Shown here piece after piece: positions 15,101-24,627 of a DNA stretch of 64,000 bases. The position numbers were made by a program, and so were the translations under genes. This DNA comes from Owenia fusiformis (taxonomy: Eukaryota > Annelida > Polychaeta > Sabellida > Oweniidae). The notes under the pieces are model-generated. The model was not told the DNA's origin, did no database searches, and saw only the letters and a list, made by a program, of their open reading frames with translations. Within the stretch, counting starts at the first letter, position 1. Each line of letters begins with the position of its first letter. The stretch lies in NCBI GenBank assembly GCA_903813345.2, contig CAIIXF020000002.1:21840455-21904454 (forward strand), read 5' to 3'.

Positions 15101-17231
15101 CAAGTCACATATTTATTTGATTCATTGCTCCTTGATGCAAACTTTCCTTTTTGATTTTGAATCACATTTTTCCCTTCCTGGGGATTTCTTGCTTTCTGAC
15201 ATTGTTATCAATTTCGAGGATCTTTTACAATGCAAGGAAAGTCAGTTAATTATTTTCTGGTTCCAAATCACATCTGCATATCAACTCTGCATGAAATGAA
15301 TTTTTCAGATGGTATGGCCCAGCCAGGACTTGGCCTAAATCCAGCATACAACCATCTTGTCAACAACTCCGCCATGAACTATAACCCCATGTATCAACAG
15401 GCACCTGGTGGTATTGGAGGTGGGGTCTCATACCCCAACCTTATGGGGATAGCAAAGATGATCCTTCAAAGGGTAAGCAACTAAGCATCATAATTAGTGA
15501 TTAGTGCCTCTATGATTTCAATTGCAAAATATGAGAACATGCCTTGATGGATATATTTAAATGTTAAAGTCATAGATCCTATGTAAGTAAATCACTATTG
15601 AACTACATCGAACACTTTATCTACACAAGAAAATTCACATTACATAATAATTATAAAACTTATTTCTTTACATTATGATTGTAACAGTTCCAAAATTGGA
15701 GTGTTGCATATCTTGGTCAGGTTTAATTATAAACTTGTTAAACCTCCCTTGCCTGTAGACAGATATACTATAAATGCCTCGAGATAATCATAATATCCCA
15801 AACCTCATATAGGATAACTTTGATATATTTCTAGAACCCTGGTATATCTCAACCTGACCTCCAAGACCGTATTCAGCAAGTTGTCCGCACACAGCTTGCA
15901 AACCAACAACACCAAGCACAACTGTTTTTGCAACAGCAGCAAAGAAGACAGGTATGCCTTAATGAACACTTCATTACATGTTAAAGAACACTTTATCATG
16001 ACATGTTAATGAACACTTCATTATGACATGTTCAAGAATTCTTTATCATGACATGTTTAAGAACATTTCATCATTACATGTTAATGAACACTTCATTATG
16101 ACATGTCAATGAACACTTCATTATGACATGTTCAAGAATTCTTTATCATAACCCGTTAATGAACACTTCATTATGACATGTTAATGAACACTTCATTAAG
16201 ACATGTTAATGAACACTTTTATGACATGTTAATGAACACTTTTATGACATGTTAAAGAACATTTCATCATTACATGTTAATGAACACTTCATTATGACAT
16301 TTTCAAGAATTCTTTATCATGACATGTTAATGAACACTTCATTATGACATGTTAAAGAACATTTCATCATTACATGTTAATGAACACTTCATTATGACAT
16401 GTCAATGAACACTTCATTATGACATGTTCAAGAATTCTTTATCATGACCCGTTAATGAACACTTCATTATGACATGTTAAAGAACACTTCATTAAGACAT
16501 GTTAATGAACACTTCATTATAACATGTTCAAGAACACTTCATTAAGACATGTTAATGAACACTTCATTATGACATGTTAAAGAACACTTCATCATGACAT
16601 GTTAATGAACACTTCATTAAGACATGTTAATGAACACTTCATTAAGACATGTTAATGAACACTTTATTAGGACATGTTAAAGAACAATTCATCATGACAT
16701 GTTAATTAACACTTCATTACATGTTAAAGAACACTTCATCATTACATGTTAAAGAACACTTCATCATGAAATGTTAATGAACACTTCATTATGACATGTT
16801 GAACAACACTTCACCACAACATTTTAATGAACACTTCATGCAAAGTTAGTGAATACTTCATTTTCAATGAAATGAATGCTACATGTTATGTTAATGAACA
16901 CTTTATCGTGACATGTTAATGAAAGCTAATTATTCATATTTTTTTCTTTGATTTAAATGAACTTAAAGATTTCTAAAAACATTTTTCCACTATTAAAGGA
17001 GCAATTACTCCTAGCTACAATATTTTTCACAGACTCCAATAATTATTTTGTTATCTCACTGGCAGATGTTAATGTTATGTTTCAATTCATTGATATTGCA
17101 TGTTTTAGATGGAAGAGAACATGAGGATGGACAGGCTAAGGATGGAGGCTCAGTACAGAGCTAGAACAGGAGCTGCCCCAGAATCTGCCTCCTCTGCCCT
17201 ACAGAATCTACTGACCAACCAGAGGAAATAG
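142..17231 (+). CDS. ATRX: ATRX-like SNF2-family chromatin remodelling ATPase, 3' part (19 exons, 5' end outside window)
   Basis: Exons: 142-295, 593-702, 1111-1260, 1392-1569, 1987-2124, 2359-2534, 3816-3950, 8799-8897, 10429-10610, 10887-10969, 11282-11450, 12773-12881, 13139-13254, 13599-13776, 14220-14399, 14669-14846, 15309-15472, 15835-15951, 17109-17231. All introns are GT-AG and all phases agree, giving 912 aa plus TAG. Residue numbers here start at the window's first exon. Motif I GLGKT is at 83-87, motif II is the ATRX-type DEGH box at 205-208, motif [11 protein letters not shown] at 233-240, motif V STKAGSLG at 607-614 and motif [13 protein letters not shown] at 637-647. An acidic Ser/Asp-rich linker (exon at 10429) separates the two RecA lobes. 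The C-terminus has the [12 protein letters not shown] block, then a Gln-rich tail. ATRX is a nuclear ATP-dependent translocase that, with DAXX, deposits H3.3 at repetitive heterochromatin. The ADD histone-reading domain would be upstream. The DEGH box and collinearity with ATRX exclude RAD54 and ARIP4. Confidence 0.95.
1862..1920 (+). repeat. Dispersed intronic repeat, copy 1 (ATRX intron 4)
   Basis: The core reads TGTAACAAATGG, then GGTGACATTTTGCATG, then TTAATGCCTTGTT. The same words in the same order and orientation recur near 10261, 13454 and 14917 in three other ATRX introns. It lies about 70 bp upstream of the next exon's acceptor. It has no coding potential; it looks like a short SINE- or MITE-type repeat fragment. 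Confidence 0.7.
2598..2798. mobile_element. Small inverted-repeat element (MITE) with TTAA ends in ATRX intron 6
   Basis: The left end reads TTAAAAGGCCCCATG and the right end CATAGGGCCTTTAA, an imperfect terminal inverted repeat with TTAA at both edges. TTAA target sites are typical of piggyBac- and Kolobok-type transposons. The 200 bp size and lack of an ORF fit a non-autonomous element. The terminus resembles that of the element at 35527-35951. Confidence 0.5.
2810..3780 (+). other. ATRX intron 6, remainder
   Basis: This is non-coding intron sequence. The segment near 3545-3625 (GCAGTTGATGATT ... GCTGTTCACATTC ... ATGAAACTGC) is repeated in the same orientation near 11508-11585 in intron 11, so it is a dispersed repeat. 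I see nothing else interpretable. Confidence 0.5.
4722..5445 (-). pseudogene. Transposon-borne protein fragment with a GCDTT-type motif and a Cys-rich C-terminus
   Basis: Three overlapping minus-strand frames read in order from 5445. The first contains [14 protein letters not shown], a motif resembling the HALTGCDTT-SAFFG segment of large uncharacterised invertebrate transposon-associated proteins. The second runs through [10 protein letters not shown] to ISNVKS. The third (4913 to 4722) has a Cys-spaced stretch, [18 protein letters not shown] ... [10 protein letters not shown], like a tesmin/CXC-type region. Frame changes between them show it is dead. It lies inside the terminal inverted repeats at 4026-7869, so it is part of that element. 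The family assignment rests on motif memory only. Confidence 0.55.
6147..6659 (-). mobile_element. Nested mariner/Tc1-like element with transposase C-terminal remnant
   Basis: The ends are inverted (CAGGGTGGTCAAAAAATGG left; CCATCCTG right), with similarity through the word CTCATATCTTTGTCATTTTA on both sides, about 85 bp of TIR. It is flanked by TA at 6145-6146 and 6660-6661, as expected for Tc1/mariner targets. The minus-strand frame 6503-6291 reads [19 protein letters not shown]...[13 protein letters not shown]. This matches the typical 'FLWGxLKDxVY..RT..DLKxRI' C-terminus of mariner-like transposases. It is internally deleted to 513 bp and inserted into the older element. Confidence 0.75.
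6816..7148 (-). pseudogene. N-terminal-side fragment of the same transposon-borne protein
   Basis: The minus-strand frame contains [27 protein letters not shown]. This fits the 'DNxDH..xTxDGxGxTxHxMG' pattern that precedes the GCDTT region in that protein group. It is separated from the C-terminal fragments by the mariner-like insert at 6147-6659 and by stops. No intact start is visible. Confidence 0.45.
7870..8798 (+). other. ATRX intron 7, right part, with a diverged dispersed repeat
   Basis: This is non-coding. Near 8165-8340 the words GGGTCACATTGAGCCATAGAAT, CTGTCTGTCCATCC and GATCGAAGGGGCAGGGCTT parallel the repeats starting near 11652 and 18906 (GTGAGCC/GTGAGTT, then runs of CCGTC, then GGTCGAAGGGG). 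It is an old copy of that family. It ends in the exon acceptor TGCTCTAG at 8798. Confidence 0.5.
9823..9864. mobile_element. Minimal mariner-type inverted-repeat remnant
   Basis: CAGGGTGTCC at the left and GGACACCCTG at the right form a perfect 10 bp inverted repeat. They enclose 22 bp and are bordered by TA on both sides. It is essentially two fused transposon ends, an extreme internal-deletion derivative. Confidence 0.6.
10261..10332 (+). repeat. Dispersed intronic repeat, copy 2 (ATRX intron 8)
   Basis: It starts AGTGTTCGGCGTGGGAGG and continues CTGCAACAAATGG, GTGGTTACATTTAGC, TTAATGCCTTGTTTACC. It is in the same orientation as the copies near 1862, 13454 and 14917, and it ends about 95 bp before the exon at 10429. 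Confidence 0.65.
11652..12640 (+). repeat. Dispersed repeat with (CCGT)n segment in ATRX intron 11
   Basis: It begins TTTTTGGCTCACACAGTGAGCC and holds a run of CCGT tetranucleotides (11694-11742). It ends near ACTGTGTGAGCATAGGACCGTGGGTCC, partly inverted relative to its start. The body has several AAGGTCAAA words. The same design (gctcacatggtgag plus CCGTC-rich stretch) starts again at 18906, so this is an interspersed repeat of about 1 kb. No ORF of note. Confidence 0.6.
13454..13505 (+). repeat. Dispersed intronic repeat, copy 3 (ATRX intron 13)
   Basis: CTGTAACAAATGGGAGG, TTGACATTTTGCATG and TTAATGCCTTGTTTATTC are present in order, about 95 bp upstream of the exon at 13599. Confidence 0.65.
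14917..15022 (+). repeat. Dispersed intronic repeat, copy 4 (ATRX intron 16)
   Basis: This is the longest copy: GGTGTTCGGCAGTTGGTGG, then GTCTGTAACAACAAATTC, then GTGGTGACATTTTG, then TTAATGCCTTGTTTTT. It shares its 5' part with copy 2 and its core with copies 1 and 3. Confidence 0.65.
15958..16930 (+). repeat. 25-bp minisatellite filling the last ATRX intron
   Basis: The unit is close to GACATGTTAATGAACACTTCATTAT. About 38 units follow one another with point changes, and the subvariant TTCAAGAATTCTTTATCATG recurs. The array starts about nine bases after the splice donor of the preceding exon (GTATGCC) and ends about 180 bp before the acceptor of the last exon. Each unit contains AATGAACACTTCATT, a 6-3-6 perfect inverted repeat, so the transcribed array could fold into serial small hairpins. 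Confidence 0.9.
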
Positions 17232-17630
17232 TGCACATTATGAGAGGAACTAGTGCACATTATTAGAGGAATAAGTGCTTAGGAGAGGAAATAGTGCAAA
17301 TTAGAAGAGGCAATTCAAGTTTTTTACAAAATCAAGATGAACATTCTTAACATGTCCACATGTTAATAAACTCCTCATTATGACATGTTAATGAAAACTA
17401 CATGCAGTGTTAACTAAAAGCTCATGGCATAAGGAACACAACATGCAATGTTAATGAATAGTTCATGACATGTTAATGAACACTACATGCAATGTTAATG
17501 AAAAGTTCATGACGTGTTAATTAACACTGCATGTAATGTAAATGGACATTCTTGCGACATGTTAATGGATAATTCATAATGTCATGTTAATGAACACTTT
17601 ATGACATGCTAATTAAACATGGGATGTTGA
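17232..17630 (+). repeat. Proximal 3' UTR of ATRX with decayed units of the same minisatellite
   Basis: Downstream of the TAG the words CATGTTAATGAAAACTACATGC, ATGTTAATGAACAC and GTTAATTAACAC recur every 25-40 bp up to about 17620. They are clearly derived from the intronic 25-bp repeat. A possible AATAAA lies at 17365-17370, within this stretch. The first 60 bp repeat AGAGGAAATAGTGCACATTA, including the stop codon context, as a short tandem duplication. Confidence 0.65.
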
Positions 17631-20600
17631 TTAACACAACTTGATGTGTCGATGGACTCTTCACACAACTTGACAAATGCAAATTCTTGAGACTGAATCT
17701 TATGTTCAATGCAAGGAGAGTATAAACTCACTATGGGTGAAAATGAAACTTTTCCAGCTATATTTGATTAAAGCAGAATTTAATGTCATTTGGACAAAGC
17801 ATGGGTGACATTGGGTGTACTGTTAACAAACACTTGAGTTTATAATGAACACTAATGAAAATTTCCGCATAAAAGACCAAACTCTCTTTAGAATTGATAT
17901 ATGTAAACAATGTACTGCACATGTTTGGGGTATGCTTTTAAAGAAATTCATGTGCTCTTAGTCTTAGTCTATCATGAAGACATTTTGTTAAACATTCCAC
18001 AGTTTTATCATTAGAAGGAGATGTTATACAACTGTAGTTCAAGTAATGTCTTCCAGCATTTTATTCATGAAAACTTACATTCATTTTGAGATTCGAGACA
18101 TTTCAAATTTCTTGACAGTACTACCCAAGTATTGCATGGTGGTAATCGTAGAATAGCTTGTATAGTAAATGTATGTATTTTATATCATGTTTGGAAAAAA
18201 TATTTTGTATGTACAGATATATGTATATCTAAACTATAGTGTCTAGTAAACCTAAAGAGGAGGAATTACCCATGATTCATGGATAAACCTACCTCCAAGT
18301 ATAGGGTCATCTATGAATTCTGGGATATTCCCCCTCTTGTAAACAAATGAGTGTTTTGTAAACTTGTACATGATGAAAAAAATACTTTTAAAAAGTTCAA
18401 AAATGAAAGGATGACATGGTGTGAGTGGTAAATTTGAGAGAAAGCATGTTAAATAGGAAATCTCCGCTGTATATAACTTTAGTAATATTATTGTATGAAT
18501 CTGTACCTTACTGTAAAATATAAAACTTAAACAAAACAAAAAACGATTTTATTATTGAGTTATTTTTCCATGGTGGAGATGGATCACGTTTATTGGCTCC
18601 CATTGAGATAGATATCTGCAACATGGTTCTGGAATGTCTACTTATTCGATTGACTTTTGCTGAGGTGCAAGGTGGATATTATGAGATTGATATTTCAGGT
18701 TGTAGGCACTTTTTTAGACCATTATTCTCTCGGAAATGTGATAGGTACCTTCATAGTGTAGAGACAGTCTGTTTTAAAGAGAGAACCAGGTCTATAGGGG
18801 TAACAAAATTGCAAGCAACATGAACAGTTGACTTACCAATGTATTCTTTACGATCTCATATATAATATCTATTCTATTTATCTAATTGTAACCTTTGGAC
18901 AAGGTGCATCATTTAATTTTTAGCTCACATGGTGAGTTATTGCAATCAATCACTTCTCCGTCTGCCTGTCGGTTCTGTCCGTCTGTCAACAACTGGCCCG
19001 TTTTAAAACCTCTGTCAATAGGATTCCCGTTTTAAGTTATTTTTGTTCAGTATCAATATAGAACCCCCCCCCCATATGAATCCTGGTTCAAAATGGTCGC
19101 CATTTCCTAGCTTTACAAATAATTTCAGCTGTCCTGCATTGTAAAAAGCCATGTCACTGTAAAGAGTAGTTGTATGAAATAATTTTGTCACAAAAAAATC
19201 GGCAAAAATTATATCCGTTTTTTATTTTCTGCCATTTTAGCCATCATTCACTTTTGAGCAACACCATGTGACCCCAGTACATACGGTACTATTTATTTCT
19301 TGAAGAACGGACCTTGAACCCCTCGTTTGCCTAGCTAAAAGTCAATTGAATGGTACCAGAAGAGTCAGATGTTCCTTTTACATTTCATCTTTTTCCATCC
19401 TTATTAACAAAACAAAGTCTGCAAACAGTTCATCGCCTTGATGTCAGCTGGGATGTTTACCAGGACATTAGCTTAAAAACAGCACAAGAGAGTCCTGTGG
19501 AACTAAAACAGAGAGGAAAGGTCTAGCGTGCAAAAAAAGAGTTAGACATTGACTTTTTGGAAGAAAGTGTACACAAATCAAAGTGTCCCATGGTCTTTTT
19601 TTTTTACCTCCAACCACCGACCGATCGGTCCTTCACAGTTTCATTTCAAACCCTGCTCTGAGGCAACCTGTGGTCGAAGGGGTCGGTCTTTTCCATACCC
19701 CCTATTTATGAGCAAAAATACATGAACTACCCAATCTATATTCTATGTCTGTGATAAACACTTAAATGTCTTTGTCAAATTCTTGAAAAACTGCCACTAA
19801 TGTTTCTAACTTTGGCAGTCTATGTTTTGTGTATTTAAATGTATTAATAGGAATAAAGAAAAAAACATTGAAATATAGTACTGGATGTCCCGTATGAATA
19901 CGATGAATTCTTGCTAGATAATTGGGTCAAACTGTGTTTTCTCGCTAAATACTATAGACTTCTACTTCTAAAGTGGGTTATACACAATTTTAAGGCTCAA
20001 AATGGAATCATTCAAAGAAAAATACTTTAAACCATTTTATTTATTTATTTTATAATTTACCCCCTCCCCGCCTGATAGGGGTGGAGGTCAGAAGCTAAAT
20101 CCAGGAAGACCACCCCGAATCACAAGCCCCAGAATAATTTTTCACTCAGATCAAGTGTTTCTACAAGTTAACTGTGCCAAGTTTGTTGTTTTCCTGATAA
20201 AGATGAAATACAAAGGGCTTTTTTCTGGACATTTGACACCACTTTACTTCATCCTCCCGGGTTCATACTAACCTGTTATTAATGTCTACAAAAGGAGTAG
20301 ATAGCAACGGCGTGCCGCTAAATTCCCTCTCCTTAAAAAGCTTTTAAAATATCAAAAAACCTTTACAGAATGTAAACAAAGCAAGCTTTAATATCAAGGC
20401 TTTTCACTTCTCCTATTTACACAAAAATATGTTGTGTCTATAGAGAGTGTCATTCAATTTACATTATGTAATAAGTATTGCCATAAAAATAGATATAAAT
20501 TGCAATGAGATACAATCTCCATTTCGGAGATCATCAATTATCTCGAAATGCTCTATTGTCGTTACTTGGAAACAATACAACAGTATAGATGTTTCGATTC

Positions 20601-21023
20601 AAGTACTCTTCATTAATATACAAGGTTGGCAAAAAATAAAACTATATAACTAGATCACAACTATTTTATATTATAACAATAGAAACTGTACATATCTGAC
20701 ATTGAGATGCATTGACAAATACTATACAAATATTTAATTTTATTGAGGTGAATATCTGTGCATCTTTCACAAATGAAAGTGGAATATCATCTTGTGATAG
20801 TGATGAAGATAGAATTAAATATTTGTTTTATTATTCACTGTTTTTCTGTATGTTTGTTATTTCATTTTTTCTATGCATTTGAGCTGTTCTGTATTATCAA
20901 AATATGATAATATAGTAGTTACCTTTTTCGACATCGAAACAGTAGACTTGTGTCTTGTATATGTCAAAGAATTAGGAAAGTAAACCTACTCGTAAGGTTG
21001 TCAATGTTCACTGTTCAAAAAGA
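17631..21023. other. Intergenic region between ATRX and the fibrinogen-domain gene
   Basis: No gene is seen. A dispersed repeat at about 18755-18890 is shared with about 46595-46760 and 60585-60745. At 18906 another repeat begins, TTTTTAGCTCACATGGTGAG with a CCGTCTG-rich tail, related to 11652-12640, and extends to about 19700. A predicted AATAAA for the minus-strand gene lies at 20832-20827. The remainder is featureless AT-rich sequence. Confidence 0.5.
20827..20832 (-). terminator. Candidate polyadenylation signal of the fibrinogen-domain gene
   Basis: TTTATT on the plus strand reads AATAAA on the gene strand, about 190 bp after the stop codon at 21024. Distance and hexamer are typical, but the cleavage site cannot be verified. 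Confidence 0.45.
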
Positions 21024-22818
21024 TCAAACTCGAAATATCTTCATAGAAACCTCTTTGAAAGTATTATAGGTGTTATCAGGCGATGCAATGTCATCTGGCC
21101 AATATCTCCATGTCATGCATGTTGCATAATTTGGACAATTCTCTCCATTCGTGTACTGGCCAAACAAATTAGCCCTATGACATCCACGGTACCACCAAGC
21201 ACCTTTGTATGTATTGGCACAGTCATTGCCATTATTGTCCTGGTCGTATGTAGAGAATTGTTTTCCATTGTGATACGCCATTGAATCTCCCGCTGTTCCG
21301 GAATACCCACTGATGTTAAGGCGGTATTTGTCACTCTCGTCAGCCATGTTGAAAACGGAATATTCCGCGAAGCCAGTTTGAGATGTGGGAACTGTCGGCC
21401 ATGTTGTTAGGTCAAATCGAACTTTATAACCTCTTTGCTTTAATATGCTAGCAAGATTATCAAGTCCGATGAAGTGTTCGTTGTAAGGTTCACCAAAGCC
21501 TTGTTGATATTCAACCCAGCTGCGGAAGAAATCCTGGCTCCCGTCAAACCTCTTCATGATGTACGTCCATCCCTGGTCACAGTAAGCTCGGACGACTCTC
21601 CCGTCTGTGCTTTGGATATCTCTGGGACCTGTGAATGTAGGAATTGCCCCACAGTCCTCATCTATTATTGGCAGACATGTGAAATTAGAGCGAAACGGGC
21701 CCGTTTCGACACAACTCGTACCATTCTGGCACATTACGTGCAGACATGCATCTAGAAATAAATATAAAAGACAAGGATGGAGGTCTGAAACGATTACAAG
21801 GCAAATACCCGTTCTCTGCAAATAAACAAAGTTTTGTTTAACAAACTGCTTCAATCAATTTTAATGCATATCCAAGCACACGTGTCAAATGGAAAGGACC
21901 AAAAGTTGTAATAGCTGTCGATACAAGCACTTATATATACAAGATAGAGCATGTCTCAAATGATGTTAGACAAAATCAAAAGTCTCAAAGTCCATAGGCG
22001 CTTCAAAGGGTCAATATCCATTCGAGAAGCTGTCACCACAATCCAAAAGCATTTAGATATAACAAGTTAAGCCAATACGATGAAATGGGCAAAAATTACA
22101 TAATATGTTATTGTGACATAATAAGCATTTAATTACTCGTTCATATCACTTACCACATAACGGTGCTCCACCAGAAACCTGGAACAAAACAAGTCATTTT
22201 TAAAAATCGTGAATGTAATAATAGTTATCAAAAAGAAAATGCCGTAGCTCAAAAAATCTGACAAGATTTTGAATTATTGATTAAATTGATTTTTGCTCCT
22301 CAATTCGATTCATTTTGTTAAACCCAATGGTTGCAGTTGAGTGCTCTAATGGACTTTCATGTCTCTGGTAGTTGTGAATTCTACAAAATACAAACAATTA
22401 TTGAAACACATATTCATTCTGTCAATTACGTATATATTTTTAAAGTAAAACTGTCCATTTTTAATTGAACGATTTTTCAACTCACCTGGCCATAGTAAAT
22501 CAAAGGTGCGTTAGACGGCAATACAGGTTTATTCTGATCTGCATTACAAGATACCAGATCACATTGCGATAATCCAGATGTTGATCCCAGCTCAAAGTTG
22601 AACGAATAACATTCATCATTTGCTTCGCATAATATGCTACATTTAGCCAAACTATCTACCATCATACTTTCCAGTATGTACCCTACCAAAGATTCACTGT
22701 GTACTCCTCTCTTTAGCAAGGTACCAGCCTGGGAAGATATTGTCAACGCTAGACCAATAAAGGCCAAAATATATATCATATTCATAATTGAATGCAATGA
22801 TCTCGTCTTGCTATGCAT
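21024..22818 (-). CDS. Secreted fibrinogen-related protein (PAN/apple-like region, EGF-like remnant, fibrinogen C-terminal domain)
   Basis: Exons 22818-22486, 22178-22154 and 21751-21024 join in phase to 361 aa. Residues 1-31 are a signal peptide (MIYILAFIGLALTISSQA core; Met12 or Met14 could also be the start). Residues about 32-105 form a Cys-containing PAN/apple-like stretch (KCSILCEANDECYSF). The 25-nt middle exon encodes a VSGGAPLC linker. Residues 122-145 (CLHVMCQNGTSC...C) look like a shortened EGF-like module. Residues about 152-361 are a fibrinogen C-terminal domain with WTYIMKRFDGS, the Ca-site-like YDQDNNGNDC, AWWYRGCHRANLFG and a WRYWP..FKEVSMKI end. Such proteins are extracellular, often innate-immune lectins binding acetylated sugars. 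Ligand and exact subfamily (ficolin-, tachylectin- or tenascin-like) cannot be decided. Confidence 0.9.
21860..22060. repeat. Dispersed repeat in intron 2 of the fibrinogen-domain gene
   Basis: The words GGAAAGGACCAAAAGTTGTAAT, GTCTCAAATGATGT, GTCTCAAAGTCCATAGG and AAAGGGTCAATATCCATTC recur in the same order at about 37418-37835 in an intron of the DUR3-like gene. It is an interspersed repeat fragment. Confidence 0.6.
22179..22485 (-). other. Intron 1 of the fibrinogen-domain gene
   Basis: It is bounded by donor GTGAGT at 22485 and acceptor TTCCAG at 22179. Nothing else is recognisable in it. Confidence 0.7.
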
Positions 22819-23557
22819 TCTTCCTTGTACATAGAGATCCTTCTGGACTTTTCTGCGTTGTCTATCAACAAAACTCCAACGAGTCCTTTGAAATCAAAAG
22901 TCTCCAACGATCTCTGGCGGTTATTGAACAGAAAATCAATGAAATGTTAAGCAATGATACTTTCATTGTATTATGACATACGCGACACAAAAAAGCAAAC
23001 GGTCCATGCACGTAGCCAGGCTTGAGGCAGGCGAGGCAGTTAATTTTACAGAAAATATTAAATCAGACGTTTTTCAATTGAAACTCTGAAAATGAAGTAA
23101 TGTGATAGTGTGATTTCGCTTTAACCCCAAGGCCTCACCAAATAAAATCTACCTCTAAAAAATTTAAGACACTGGCTACAGTCACGATGTACACGCCCAA
23201 TTTACAGTGCCGGATCCAGAAATTAACAGGGGGGGGGGGGGCAAATTTTGAATCTGGAAAAAAAATTCCGGGCCCCTAAAATCAAACTTTTGAAAAATTA
23301 AGACCCATTTTTTGATAAATTGGCTCTAAAAAGACCAAGTTATGGCACAAAAGGCCCACTTTTTAAGGCATGTACTTTCTTTAAAACATTGTTCTAATGT
23401 TTATTACATATTGGGTTGACATAATTTGCAAAATACACTCTGCTGTATTTTGAAATTTTCAGTGTCTTCCACAGTAAACAACGAAGTTTTTTGTACATGC
23501 ATAATTTATCCAACAATATCATTGCGTGTTTTTATATTTTTTTCAAAATTACCCTCC
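22819..23557. other. Upstream region of the fibrinogen-domain gene, intergenic
   Basis: The interval should contain the minus-strand promoter, but no clear TATA or initiator can be assigned. Around 23005-23030 and 23210-23280 there are fragments of the 'GTAGCCAGG' and 'GGATCCAGAAATT...G-run' type. Related G-run elements occur at 62267-62480. No gene is seen. Confidence 0.4.
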
Positions 23558-23904
23558 ACAGCAAACATTTCTCAATGCTGATTCAATGAAAAATCAACAT
23601 CGATTCAACATTGATTTTCTCAAGCATTGATAATGCCATAATTGAACTTGGGTACATTCAGTGTTAAATCAAGCTTTGACTCAGGCTTGAATCAACGCTG
23701 ATTCAACTCAGAGTCAATTTAAGCTTGAAATCAAGCTTTATTCAGTGTTGACTTTTCAGGCTTGATTCAATGTTGAGAATATCGATGTTGAATCATGCTT
23801 GATTTTAGGTTGATTCAGGATTGAGATTATTCATGTTGAATTAAGCTTGGTATCAAGATTAAATTAACCCCGATTTGCAAACAACCTTGAGAAATGTTTG
23901 CTGT
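23558..23904. mobile_element. 347 bp inverted-repeat element filled with TTGATTCAA-like words
   Basis: The termini ACAGCAAACATTTCTCAA and TTGAGAAATGTTTGCTGT are a perfect 18 bp inverted repeat. The interior consists almost entirely of variants of TTGATTCA, TTGAATCA, AAGCTTGA and ATCAAGC, on both strands. There is no ORF. The structure is that of a MITE whose interior has been built from one short palindromic word. Confidence 0.75.
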
Positions 23905-24627
23905 ACTTGAGTATATAAATTGGATGTTTCTATGCATTGTAAAGTTAAAAATGATATCTTTGTACTTGAATTGTACAGAATTGATAAAAATCATCCTGTA
24001 CAGGAAAGGTATGTGCACGACTCATCAGTTCCTAAATTTCCATATTTTCAGTATATCAGTTTCTTTTTAGCGCTTGATATGGGGGGGGGGGTGAATAGCA
24101 TTTTCATCATAGTTTGAGCATATTGCTTACATTTTTTCACATATTGGATTCGTATTTTTGATTAAATAGATTCATCAAAAACTGAAAACATTTCACAATT
24201 AACAGATATCCGTTATATCATAAATGTGCTTTGAGAGTGTATTATACCATAAAGCTAACACTAATCCTAATAGAAAAGGTTTTAGATGAACTGGATTATA
24301 TGTGTAATTAACTACTGATCGTGATGTTAAAGGAGTTCTGACTTTTTCATAGAGAAATCATTGTAAATATTCATATGTACTGGCCTGGATGATTTTACCC
24401 CACATGAGACGATGTACAAACTGATTTTTTGAAGTACTATCTACACGTAGTATCTACACGCCGCATAAGCAATGATGCTTACGATAAAATTCTAACGTTT
24501 AATAAAACACGACACGAGACTGTTCCTTTAAATGCACAGAATTGATAAAATTAATTTTGAGAACTATTGAATAAAGATTACTAGATGAATTAGATCGTAA
24601 AATGCAAGACTCGATTTTCCAAGCATA

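Noticed and set aside
15958-16930. Regularly spaced short repeats resembling a CRISPR array
   Set aside because: The units are head-to-tail without unique spacers, lie in a eukaryotic intron, and vary by point changes. It is a minisatellite.
18593-18823. 76-codon plus-strand frame downstream of ATRX
   Set aside because: It partly overlaps the dispersed repeat at about 18755, with no similarity I recognise and no splice or signal context.
21113-21825. Open frames antisense or out of frame to the fibrinogen-domain exon
   Set aside because: They overlap a strongly supported coding exon and have no similarity or splice logic of their own.
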